DNA of 64,000 nucleotides from Klebsiella huaxiensis (GTDB taxonomy: Bacteria > Pseudomonadota > Gammaproteobacteria > Enterobacterales > Enterobacteriaceae), in assembly GCF_003261575.2 (NCBI RefSeq), contig NZ_CP036175.1, positions 2,108,001 to 2,172,000 of the forward strand, written 5' to 3'. Each line of letters begins with the position of its first letter. Within the stretch, counting starts at the first letter, position 1. Both the position numbers and the translations under genes were made by a program. The notes beneath the pieces were generated by a model, which ran no database searches, was not told the origin of the DNA, and was given only the letters and a program-made list of their open reading frames with translations. Shown piece after piece: positions 41,715 through 49,951 of the stretch.

Positions 41715-42334
41715 GATCGCCTTTGCCAGTAACTGGCTAATATGTAAGCTAAACCTGAATTCCCTTTCTGTCAAGACCACCAGAATGACCACCTTTCATT
41801 GAAGGTTTGCTGGAAGGAATAGTTGTGTTACTAAAGTAGGGAATATAATAACCTTGGTGACTATAGGCAAATGCTGTCCCTTGCTCTGCAACATCTTCAA
41901 CGATTTCATGAATGAAAGTTACGGTGTGGGGGCTGCCCATTCTTTTGCATCTGCACGACTACCATAAACGCATCACGTTTGAAGTTTCATTAGCATCATA
42001 GAAAAGTTCAGTAAATTCACCGTTAACTTACTGTGTAATATATATTTTTTTGCCATGCGCTGGCACTTCCAATTTGTGGCGCGTTAGTTGCCAAGAGATT
42101 GGATTGTCCGTGGATTTGGGAGCAAGTTTTGCTATCCTCAAAAGTTGAGAAGATAAAAGCGATTATTCGATAGAGAAGGTGCCATTCCGGATGGCTGTCT
42201 TGTATAATCATGTTTTTCCTAGGGAATGGATTTGTATTTGTACATACATTCTAAGAATGTGTTTGTGCTGAAAAAATATTAATGAAAATGAGATTTGGTA
42301 GAGAGATGGTTTTCTATAATAAAGGGGGTGTGGT
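41715..42334. other. 620-bp ICE end region without a convincing gene
   Basis: AT-rich DNA just inside the element. A 63-codon minus-strand frame (41749-41940, starting MGSPHTVTFIHEIVEDVAEQG) has a protein-like composition. The frame before it in another phase ends GSRADAKEWAAPTP, which looks like the tail of a decayed upstream gene. I cannot name either and treat them as possible remnants. The rest, up to the GTG of the SLATT gene, shows nothing I can support. Confidence 0.35.
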
Positions 42335-43225
42335 GTGAAAATTAAATATCCTAGTCTTTATGATATAACTAATAAGAGATCTGAAAACAATCAAAGATAT
42401 TACTTTGCTGCTCTTAGAATTGAATATTTATTATTGATATTTAGTGCTGTTAATGCTTTTCTGGAGTATGACTACAAATATTACACTGCATTGTTTTTAT
42501 TCACCATGCTAATGTTGATGGTAGCATTTAAACTTAAAAGTAAATTTGAAAGAGAGTGGTATAAATATAGAGCGGTAACTGAGTCAATTAAAACTATCTC
42601 GTGGAAGTTCTCCATGAAATCAGAACCTTTTAACGATAAAGATGAACCAAGGAATATATCACAGCTCGCATCTTATTTAGACGGTATCGTGGGTGGTAGT
42701 GAGTTTATATCTAAAAGTATCGACTCTGTATCAGTACTTGAAAGCACGGTTTCTGATGAGATGAAAAATATCAGAAAACTTAATCTTGATGATCGTCGAG
42801 ATGTATATGTTAAATATAGAATAGATGATCAGCGTGACTGGTATATAGGCAAGGCACAATCTAATAAAAACTTAAGTTTATACTGGGGAGTGGTTGTTTT
42901 TTGTATTTATCTTCTTGCTTTTTTATGTTCTCTCTATAATGCTTTTTTGACACAAAATACTGAGAGTTTAATACCAATAAGTGTAGTAACAACGATAGCA
43001 TCGGCTCTCGTTGGCTGGGTCCAGGTTAAAAGATATAGTGAACTCTCTGCATCATATTTTTTAACTGCACATGAGATTGGTATAATTAAAGAACAATCAT
43101 CATATATTTCTGGAGAAAATGATTTCTCTGAATTTGTAAGAGACGCTGAAACAGCATTTTCTAGGGAGCATACGCAATGGCTCGCTAGAAGAGTAGCAAA
43201 TAGGCAAGCCCCAATAAAACATTAG
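42335..43225 (+). CDS. SLATT-domain (DUF4231-like) membrane effector
   Basis: A 296-residue protein with two pairs of membrane helices, about residues 28-44/48-66 and 182-202/211-230, each followed by a soluble helix. The first pair is followed by EREWYKYRAVTESIKTISWKF, the hallmark of SLATT domains (SMODS and SLOG-associating 2TM effectors). The second pair is followed by VQVKRYSELSASYFLTAHEIG. It resembles proteins with fused SLATT_3 and SLATT_1 units. SLATT proteins are thought to form membrane pores when a partner makes or senses a nucleotide signal during phage infection. It starts with GTG after GGGGGTG. Its convergent neighbour is a TIR protein. Confidence 0.75.
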   Translation: MKIKYPSLYDITNKRSENNQRYYFAALRIEYLLLIFSAVNAFLEYDYKYYTALFLFTMLMLMVAFKLKSKFEREWYKYRAVTESIKTISWKFSMKSEPFNDKDEPRNISQLASYLDGIVGGSEFISKSIDSVSVLESTVSDEMKNIRKLNLDDRRDVYVKYRIDDQRDWYIGKAQSNKNLSLYWGVVVFCIYLLAFLCSLYNAFLTQNTESLIPISVVTTIASALVGWVQVKRYSELSASYFLTAHEIGIIKEQSSYISGENDFSEFVRDAETAFSREHTQWLARRVANRQAPIKH

Positions 43226-43309
43226 CCAAGTAATTAATTGTTAATTATTATTCTCTGATGATTAGTCAATTAATGAGTTAAAGATGAGGTTCTGACAAGG
43301 TTAATGGTA

Positions 43310-43346
43310 TATTTTACCCCACCCTTGTTTTGGGGGGTATAAAATA
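43310..43346. terminator. Bidirectional terminator between SLATT and TIR genes
   Basis: TATTTTACCCC (43310-43320) pairs with GGGGTATAAAATA (43334-43346), with A/T-rich arms on both sides, between two convergent stops. Confidence 0.7.
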
Positions 43347-43373
43347 AATGATGCGTTAATAATTCATTCCATT

Positions 43374-43778
43374 TTAAATGGAGTTGTTTCTAATCGCGGA
43401 AATTATACTTTCTGTATTCCATCTGACAATCTCAATAGCCCTAGATGAAACAGTTGCTGATATCCTCAACGCTCCTCGAGGAACAACTCCAATAATAGGT
43501 ATGTTATTGTCAAATGCTGTTTGTAATTCCCATTCCATCCAGTCGCTATGGGATGCATACATACCAGCAAGGCCTATAATTATATTTGATTCTAAAATTT
43601 TCTTTTTAAGAACCGTTTTTATATAGGGTGCGCTGATAGAATTTATCGGTTTATCTCGACTAACTTCTGAATACTCAGCTTTAAAGTATGCACGGGCATC
43701 GATAAGTCTTCTTAAATCTTCTAGTTCGCTATGATATGACCAAGCATGACTAATGAATACGTTATATTCCTTCGACAT
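43374..43778 (-). CDS. ThsB-like TIR protein (DUF1863/TIR-like)
   Basis: A 134-residue stand-alone TIR-fold protein: YNVFISHAWSYHSELEDLRRLID at strand A, VSRDKPINSISAPYIKTVLKKKILESNIIIGLAGMYASHSDWMEWELQTA in the centre, with the candidate catalytic Glu in the WMEWE segment (Glu84). This arrangement and the short length match Thoeris ThsB and MTH538-like TIRs, which use NAD+ to make a cyclic ADP-ribose isomer signal. No ThsA (SIR2 or Macro) gene is adjacent; the nearest partner is the convergent SLATT gene. It is separated from the next minus-strand gene by 138 bp. Confidence 0.82.
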   Translation of the reverse strand: MSKEYNVFISHAWSYHSELEDLRRLIDARAYFKAEYSEVSRDKPINSISAPYIKTVLKKKILESNIIIGLAGMYASHSDWMEWELQTAFDNNIPIIGVVPRGALRISATVSSRAIEIVRWNTESIISAIRNNSI

Positions 43779-43916
43779 TTTATGACCTATGTGTACTGTG
43801 GTTTTTTTACTTATACTACTACATACAATAAAATATTGGCTATATTAACATTAATCTTATTGCTAATGAATTATTTTTCTAGAGATGGCATGTAACCTTA
43901 TGTATTTTATGTGAAT

Positions 43917-46274
43917 TTATTTGTTTATCATTAATCCTGGCCAAAATGCTTGATTAATTACCAAGCTAACTGTCTGAGTCGAGTTTCTTTTTACACCATC
44001 CATTAGTGCCTTGTTGTAGCTGAAGTCATAAATGAACTTAGGTTCATCTGAATTAATTCGAATACCTAAAAACCCATACCAAAGTAGCAAGTCTAATACA
44101 CGAGCAGCACCATCATGCTCAATACCTGATTGCTTTAGTTTATTCATTACTTCTATTTCTGACAATTCACTTTCGCAGGCGATAAAAGCGTACAATGCAC
44201 CGTCGGTTTCAGAAGAAATATCACGAAGTTCGTAGCCAATATCACGTAAAAGATCTGCAGAATAAGCATTTATACCTTTTTCTATATCACTTGCTTCTAT
44301 AATTTCATGATTTAGATTGATAGCGAAGCTTTTACAATGGTTAATAAGATTGAGTAAAAAACGCGGCCTCATTAAAGAACGTTCAATCAGAAATTGAGAA
44401 GTTTCTTCGCCCATATAATGGCTAACAAAAAGTCGTAGCCACGCAGATTTGAAGTCCATATCTTCATCTAGTCCATTTGATACAATTCGCAAGCGAATAA
44501 GTTCACGTAGCAAATCGCCATCAGTCCAATCAAGAATGACGCTAGCTTCTTTGCCTCGATCAGATGTCTCCCTTACCAGTAGTTCGTAGACATCATTGCG
44601 CAGAAATACCACCGACCGAATTTTGAGATCTGGACTACTAAACTGACGTTCAATCTTTCGAGTAGCATCTATTAAGGCCCTAATCATTAATAAGTCTTCA
44701 TGCTTCAATCCTGAGGTAGGCCAACCATTGTCAATGTTATCGAATAACAGCCATAAAATTTGTTTGTTATTTAAGTAGCGTCCCAGCATTTGTTTCAGGT
44801 TTTTAACATCGTGTTTATATAGAAGCTCAGTGACTTGGGATGAACTTAGGTTAACACTTTCTTCTGAACCATATTTTGATTGGTATTCAGAGTAAATTTT
44901 TTCCATCAGCATTGACATGCGTTCAGAAAAATCACCCTCATAATCATAACCTTCAACATAATATAAATCGGATAGCTCACGATAGCCTTCGTATAGAAGG
45001 TGATCATGAATATGGCGTTGTCTATCTTTTTCCAAGATTTTGTAACATATCTCTAAGAGAAGCACGTATTCCCAAAATGCCGTAATTGTATGCTGATACG
45101 TACCTTCAGCTAAAAACTGAAGGATTCTTTCTTTAAATTTTATAAGTTTGTAACCATCTGGCTTTAGATCTAAAACAATATTTTTGTTACGGTTCTTGTC
45201 GCGTTCTGCATCCCTAATTTGAAGGAAAATTGCCGACTTGCCGGAACCTTTACGTCCCACAACCAAATGAGCTTCACCCCGTAGGGACTTAAGAAACTGA
45301 TCCGTTTCTAAATAATAGCGCTCAAGATCGCGCATTTCATTTTCAGCGGAAGTAGCACCGAGATTAACCTTTTTTATAAAGGAACGCTCGACCTTCGTAT
45401 CGGATGCTTCGAGTTGCTGAAATGCTTGAGTAACCTTTGAGGCGAACACTTCTATTGCACGATTGACGTCATCGGGGTGGTAAGTCGCTTCTACAAAATC
45501 ACGATAATCAATGGGGACTGGTTCATCACCAGACTGCAAAATGCTGAGCGCTTTTCCCATGCCATCAGCCAAACCGGCGATGAAGGCTGCTCGCATGTTA
45601 TGAATAGCAAAACCTGTAGAATTCGAGGATAAAAGGGGAACAACAACTCCGTATGATTTTGCTACTTGCGTAATTGCATCATGTGCAGACAGACGGGGAG
45701 ACTCGTTCGGATCGAAGTTACGATACGTGAAACCAGCCTTTTTAATCCTAGAGATTATTCGCGTTGACCAGTCGGTCTTGTATGGCGTATCGAGGAGATA
45801 CACTGGAGCCTTAATGTTTAGCACTGCTGATGTATCAATAGCTTTCAAGACAGAAGCATTTGTTAAAAATGCGCTTAATTCAGAAGAGTTCTGATATTCC
45901 CGGTAACCTAAGGTATCGAAAATTCCCACATCAGAAATCTTAAGTCCTTGAGGTTGTAGGCTCTTATTTTTGACAAGCAATACGCGCTTCGATTTACCTA
46001 TCGCATAACCTATTTCATACGTGACATTGAAATTAAGCTCACTGATGTCGGCAATCAATAAGTCCGTTGCATCAATAGCCGTTAAGACTTCATCAGAAAT
46101 AAAATGCCCGACAACATCTAGAGCCATCCACGTTGAGATGGCTATCCTGCCTATGATTTTATTGCTGTTATCTACAGCCCGTTCGATAGTTTGCCCAACT
46201 TCTACGGGACTTGATGCGTAAGCGAAAAAGCCGGATAAATCCTTCATGCTTGAGATCCTACTTATAAACACCAT
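43917..46274 (-). CDS. NDT-like/P-loop NTPase (Sll1717-family) defence-type protein
   Basis: A 785-residue multidomain protein. Residues about 12-125 have a nucleoside 2-deoxyribosyltransferase-like fold (FFAYASSP, then DLLIADISELNFNVTYEIGYAIG, the D...EhGhA motif). Residues 156-285 look like a second, degenerate copy (VYLLDTPYKTDWSTRIISRI, VVVPLLSSNSTGFAIHNMRAAFIAGLA). From about 310 a P-loop NTPase of the Sll1717 family follows, with Walker A GRKGSGKSA (340-348) and Walker B WLLFDNID, and a helical C-terminus. The layout suggests a nucleotide or NAD-metabolite sensor controlling an NTPase. An internal ATG at 46247 is another possible start. A role in phage defence is inferred from fold and location. 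Confidence 0.72.
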   Translation of the reverse strand: MVFISRISSMKDLSGFFAYASSPVEVGQTIERAVDNSNKIIGRIAISTWMALDVVGHFISDEVLTAIDATDLLIADISELNFNVTYEIGYAIGKSKRVLLVKNKSLQPQGLKISDVGIFDTLGYREYQNSSELSAFLTNASVLKAIDTSAVLNIKAPVYLLDTPYKTDWSTRIISRIKKAGFTYRNFDPNESPRLSAHDAITQVAKSYGVVVPLLSSNSTGFAIHNMRAAFIAGLADGMGKALSILQSGDEPVPIDYRDFVEATYHPDDVNRAIEVFASKVTQAFQQLEASDTKVERSFIKKVNLGATSAENEMRDLERYYLETDQFLKSLRGEAHLVVGRKGSGKSAIFLQIRDAERDKNRNKNIVLDLKPDGYKLIKFKERILQFLAEGTYQHTITAFWEYVLLLEICYKILEKDRQRHIHDHLLYEGYRELSDLYYVEGYDYEGDFSERMSMLMEKIYSEYQSKYGSEESVNLSSSQVTELLYKHDVKNLKQMLGRYLNNKQILWLLFDNIDNGWPTSGLKHEDLLMIRALIDATRKIERQFSSPDLKIRSVVFLRNDVYELLVRETSDRGKEASVILDWTDGDLLRELIRLRIVSNGLDEDMDFKSAWLRLFVSHYMGEETSQFLIERSLMRPRFLLNLINHCKSFAINLNHEIIEASDIEKGINAYSADLLRDIGYELRDISSETDGALYAFIACESELSEIEVMNKLKQSGIEHDGAARVLDLLLWYGFLGIRINSDEPKFIYDFSYNKALMDGVKRNSTQTVSLVINQAFWPGLMINK

Positions 46275-46586
46275 GCGTACACCCTAGATCTTAGAGTATC
46301 GAGGGTGCATACAATGGTAAAGAGACATTTGCTAACTCCGTGCTGGTATTGTGAAGCTATCATTGGTTGTTCTATTGGCTAGGTTTCTTCCGAGATTTTT
46401 TTTGATTCTTTGATTGGTTGAAAGTAAAACCTTTTAGTGACCTTAGAAGCATTAGCGGTGGTAGAATAGAATCATCGCTGATGATGCATTGTTGCGATGT
46501 TCAAATTTTTCTAACCATTTGATATATTTTGTTTTTATTTCTATCTTCTTAAACTGATGCTTTCGTTTCCAAAAGGAATCGCTGAG

Positions 46587-47840
46587 ATGCAAGTATGTTT
46601 TGTCGTGATGGGTTTTGGTAAAAAAACAGATTACGAAACTGGTCGTACTCTGGATCTAAATGCTACTTACGAAACGATTATCCAGCCTGCAGTTTTGAGT
46701 CGTGGTCTACGTTGTGTTAGAGCTGATGAGATTTCGCAGTCGGGTATTATCGATGTCCAAATGTACGAAATGCTGTTGCGCGCAGATTTAGTCATTGCGG
46801 ACATCTCGACAGGCAACGTAAACGCGATTTATGAACTCGGTGTGCGGCATGCTTTAAGGCCCAATTCAACTATTATAATGAATGAAGATCAAGGTAAGCT
46901 TCACTTTGATCTTAACCATGTTAGTACCTTGAGATATGCTCATTTCGGTGAGGATATCATGGGGCGTGAGGCGATAAGAGCCATGAAGGCTTTAAGTGAA
47001 CTGATAGAAAGGGCGATGGCTGATCGAATTATTGACAGCCCTGTCTATACATTTCTTCCAAATCTGCTTGCCCCTAGAATGTCAGACGATCAGTATGTTG
47101 AGATGGTCGATGAGGCTGAGGCTGCGCAAAAGAAACTTGCTCATCATATGTTTGAAGGCGAGAAGTTTCTAAGAAAAAGTCAACATGCTTTAGCAGTTGA
47201 GCATTTCAAAGCTGCACGCGAAATGAGGCCCGAAGAGCCTGATATCCTTCAAAAACTTGCTCTAAGTATATATAAATCGCAACTTCCTGATGAGATAGCT
47301 GCATTGCATGAAGGTTTAACAGTGTTAACTCCTCTCAAACCTGCACACTCAAATGATCCAGAAACTTTGGGCATTGCCGGGGCAATAAATAAGAGACTTT
47401 GGCTTTTACAGGGGGATCGTGCTGCACTTGACTTGGCTATAAGTTATTATGGGCGGGGATATGAAGTTCGGCGAGACTATTACAACGGTGAAAATTTCGC
47501 TTTGTGCTTTGAGTATCGTGCACATGAGCAATACGAAAAAGCTGAGAAAATATATGATTTTATGAGCGCTCACAAAATACGAAAGTCAATAATAAAATCA
47601 TTGACTTTGATTGAATCGTCACCGGACTTTTTTGACAGGCCAGATAAACGATGGATATTTGCGACCTTAGCTAATTGTTATTTTGCATGCCAAAACATGG
47701 ATGTCGGAAATGTATATGAGCAGAAGTTTATGGGTGCAGCAATGGCTCAATGGGAAATTGACACTTATTTAGCAGCTAAAAGTGAAGTTTTGTCTATCCA
47801 AAGTGAAAAATTAATAATTTTAGGAAACGTAGAAATGTGA
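46587..47840 (+). CDS. NDT-like + TPR-repeat (TPR-S/DUF4071-like) protein
   Basis: A 417-residue protein. Residues 1-115 form an NDT/TIR-like alpha-beta domain (CFVVMGFG, then LLRADLVIADISTGNVNAIYELGVRHAL at 63-90, closely paralleling the neighbour at 43917). The rest is all-helical with TPR features (FLRKSQHALAVEHFKAAREMRPEEPDILQKLALSIYKSQ and later YFACQNMDVGNVYEQKF), like the DUF4071/TPR-S family found in nucleotide-centred conflict systems. I use the ATG at 46587 with AAGGAA 8 bp upstream; an in-frame ATG at 46557 precedes that site. It is divergent from the NTPase gene with 312 bp between them. Confidence 0.68.
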   Translation: MQVCFVVMGFGKKTDYETGRTLDLNATYETIIQPAVLSRGLRCVRADEISQSGIIDVQMYEMLLRADLVIADISTGNVNAIYELGVRHALRPNSTIIMNEDQGKLHFDLNHVSTLRYAHFGEDIMGREAIRAMKALSELIERAMADRIIDSPVYTFLPNLLAPRMSDDQYVEMVDEAEAAQKKLAHHMFEGEKFLRKSQHALAVEHFKAAREMRPEEPDILQKLALSIYKSQLPDEIAALHEGLTVLTPLKPAHSNDPETLGIAGAINKRLWLLQGDRAALDLAISYYGRGYEVRRDYYNGENFALCFEYRAHEQYEKAEKIYDFMSAHKIRKSIIKSLTLIESSPDFFDRPDKRWIFATLANCYFACQNMDVGNVYEQKFMGAAMAQWEIDTYLAAKSEVLSIQSEKLIILGNVEM

Positions 47841-48196
47841 TTTTGACCACTAGTGCGGCTTAGCTTAAATGACATATATAAAAATGTTGGAATTTCTGTG
47901 TTTTTTATCAATCACAATGTTAAAAGTTGTGGATTTATTCCAATCAAGAAAAATTTCACCTTTTGAAATTTCTAGCCTGATTTTTTAACTATGAGATTTT
48001 AAAAATCGGATGTACCCTCTATGCTAATTTGTTCTTGTTTTGGATGTGAGAGAGGTTTATACAAATCATCCAAGTTTGATTTTAATTATATGAAGTTACT
48101 TGATTAAAGAGATGAATGGTTTTCATGATTATGCTCATCAAATACTGTAAATGAATCTATGGAATTTCTCAATTCCATAGATTCATACTTAATTTT
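47841..48196. other. 356-bp AT-rich spacer between convergent genes
   Basis: No gene seen. Apart from the palindrome at 48151-48186, listed separately, I find no structure I can support. Confidence 0.5.
48151..48186. terminator. Perfect 16-bp palindromic terminator
   Basis: ATGAATCTATGGAATT (48151-48166) and AATTCCATAGATTCAT (48171-48186) form a perfect stem with a TCTC loop, followed by TTAATTTTTTAT. It lies just past the end of the TIR gene on the minus strand and can stop transcription from both sides. Confidence 0.7.
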
Positions 48197-48664
48197 TTAT
48201 TTAAGTTCAGTAGATAAATTAGACCACGGTATGATTTTTATATTATTATCAGAAATCCACCTGGGTAGAACACCATCAAAATGTGTACCAGGGTGTACTG
48301 CTATAACCTTTTTCCCGAGTTCAAGGCTTTTTTCTACTTCCCATTTAACCCAGTGACTTTGCACTACCGAATCGGAAACAAAAACAACTGTCACTGATGC
48401 GCGATTAATGCGTTCACTAATCTTGCGTTTAATATACTCTGCTTGTTCACTGTTATAAGGCTCTCGGACTGAGTGATCATTAAATTCAATATCATTATTT
48501 TCATTTTTAGCCTGGGCTCGGAGAAGATTAACTTCATTCATGTCTTCAGTCGCAAAACTGATGAATACATTTCTTCTACCCTCATTAAGTGCTTCTTTAG
48601 CTTTTTGTTCGAGGGCTCTCACATCTCCAAGCCTGCTCCATCCACCTGTGCTGCTACCGCCCAT
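48197..48664 (-). CDS. TIR-domain protein with Gly-rich N-terminal tail
   Basis: A 155-residue protein. A flexible tail (MGGSSTGGWSRLG) and a short helix (VRALEQKAKEALNEG) precede a TIR domain: RRNVFISFATEDMNEVNLLRAQ, NSEQAEYIKRKISERINRASVTVVFVSDSVVQSHWVKWEVEKSLELGKKVIAV, with the candidate catalytic Glu in WVKWEV (Glu109). It resembles TIR-like enzymes that use NAD+ to make signals. It is the last gene of a five-gene operon; its ATG overlaps the end of the QueC-like gene by 11 bp, implying coupled translation. After Met removal the N-terminus would be Gly-Gly. Role as substrate, signal maker or effector is inferred. Confidence 0.82.
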   Translation of the reverse strand: MGGSSTGGWSRLGDVRALEQKAKEALNEGRRNVFISFATEDMNEVNLLRAQAKNENNDIEFNDHSVREPYNSEQAEYIKRKISERINRASVTVVFVSDSVVQSHWVKWEVEKSLELGKKVIAVHPGTHFDGVLPRWISDNNIKIIPWSNLSTELK

Positions 48665-49256
48665 TATTCATATCCTCGAACTTAAATTCATTACAAGAGA
48701 TGCAGTTTCCACAAGGTTTTTCATTACCCATATGACACGAGTACGTATTTGAAATTCCTTTTTCATTTGCTAACATAACCACATCTGATTTAGTAAAAAC
48801 AGAAAGGGGGGCAAGTACTTTAATTTTTCTGCCCATGCATAATGAAATCATTATTTCCGCCCTAGCAAGAAACTCTGACGTCTGATCTGGAAAGAGGCTT
48901 GTGCTTTCATGGAGTAGACCAATAGAAATAGCATCTGCATTTTTCTGATAAGCATAGGCAGCAGCTGTTAGTAAAAAAAGCAGGTTTCGCCCCGGAGTGA
49001 AGGCATCATTAATTACATGCAATGATTTGTCGGTGAGGCCAGAGTGTATTAGTTTGCCAAAGCCAGCCAAATTTGCTATTTCTGGTTCAGGCAGTCCCAA
49101 TGTACTCATCGATAACTTGCACGCTGCAAGTTCCCTATCCCGAGCTCGTTGTCCATAGTCGATAAAGAGAGGGAAAATTTGCAGCCCTTCTTCCTGCGCC
49201 AATTTAGCGACCAGTGTCGAGTCAAGTCCGCCAGAAACGAGAGTAACGATGCTCAT
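48654..49256 (-). CDS. QueC-like (Cap9-type) ATP-dependent 7-deazaguanine enzyme
   Basis: A 200-residue PP-loop ATPase of the QueC family: VSGGLDST (residues 7-14) binds ATP, DYGQR and FTPGRNLLFLLTAAAYAY match QueC blocks, and CHMGNEKPCGNCISC carries the C-x7-C-x2-C-x2-C zinc site. Housekeeping QueC makes preQ0 from 7-carboxy-7-deazaguanine and ATP. This copy has no queuosine-pathway neighbours; it sits between OGG and TIR genes, and such QueC-like genes (Cap9) are ancillary genes of type IV CBASS. I start at the ATG at 49256, which forms an ATGA overlap with the OGG stop. Confidence 0.88.
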   Translation of the reverse strand: MSIVTLVSGGLDSTLVAKLAQEEGLQIFPLFIDYGQRARDRELAACKLSMSTLGLPEPEIANLAGFGKLIHSGLTDKSLHVINDAFTPGRNLLFLLTAAAYAYQKNADAISIGLLHESTSLFPDQTSEFLARAEIMISLCMGRKIKVLAPLSVFTKSDVVMLANEKGISNTYSCHMGNEKPCGNCISCNEFKFEDMNNGR

Positions 49257-49951
49257 GCTAACTCCTCCTGATAATTTCTTTTCGCAACTCGCATTACAAT
49301 CCAAATTGCCCAATCGAGCAGCCCGACTTGACAGTTCATTTGCTCTGCATGGTCACGTAGCTTATTTTCGTATTGGCCATATTTATTTAAACCTGAAATA
49401 GATGATTGACTGCCTGAGTAAATACCAAGCGCAGACATATAATCTAATACATGACGATCCAAAATGGCCAAGTCATAAGTTGCTCCACAATTGCGAAGAA
49501 ACATGCTTGCTTGCTTTGGCCCTATACCATGAGCGTTAGCCACCAGCCATGCGCGTACGTAATATACATCGCAGCTAACCAATGAGTTTAGTGATTTCCC
49601 CGTTTGGGCAACTGCTGTGTGTGTTGCAGCTAGTTGTTCAGCTTTAGCTTTAGGAAAGCGATAACTCCGTTTTTTTCCCTCAACCTCCAATGGTCTCTTA
49701 AGAACTGCATACAAAAGAGTTATCAATTCGTCACGGTTTTCGTAAGAGTTGTGAAGCAACTGCTCTTTGTCAATGATATCAGCTGCAGCGACAGCAAGAG
49801 GGTAAGGCACTTGGCTGCTGAGTATGCAGCATGAGAGTTCCCACCATAAATAGCGTTCATCAGATACCAACCCGCACTCAATTCGAGTATCTAGATCTGC
49901 ACATAAGGCTTTTACGGCTCGAGATAAAGCCTCCGGTGTGTAATTATTCAT
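49253..49951 (-). CDS. OGG-type DNA glycosylase-like protein
   Basis: A 232-residue helix-hairpin-helix protein similar to archaeal-type 8-oxoguanine glycosylases (Ogg2/AGOG-like). WWELSCCILSSQVPYPLAVAAADII forms the N-terminal helices; ANAHGIGPKQASMFLRN is the HhH with the candidate Schiff-base Lys; YDLAILDRHVLDYM carries the catalytic-type Asp. Active-site residues are therefore kept. Type IV CBASS operons also carry an OGG-like gene (Cap11). It overlaps both neighbours by ATGA and has GAGG 7 bp before its start. Substrate, whether a modified base, nucleotide or protein adduct, is unknown. Confidence 0.85.
   Translation of the reverse strand: MNNYTPEALSRAVKALCADLDTRIECGLVSDERYLWWELSCCILSSQVPYPLAVAAADIIDKEQLLHNSYENRDELITLLYAVLKRPLEVEGKKRSYRFPKAKAEQLAATHTAVAQTGKSLNSLVSCDVYYVRAWLVANAHGIGPKQASMFLRNCGATYDLAILDRHVLDYMSALGIYSGSQSSISGLNKYGQYENKLRDHAEQMNCQVGLLDWAIWIVMRVAKRNYQEELA

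Noticed and set aside
48151..48186. Perfect palindrome as a recombination or operator site
   Set aside because: It sits between convergent stops with a T-rich tail, so a terminator is the simpler reading.
48654..49256. QueC-like gene as housekeeping queuosine biosynthesis
   Set aside because: No queD/queE/queF neighbours, very tight coupling to OGG and TIR genes, and a mobile-element location point to an immune role.
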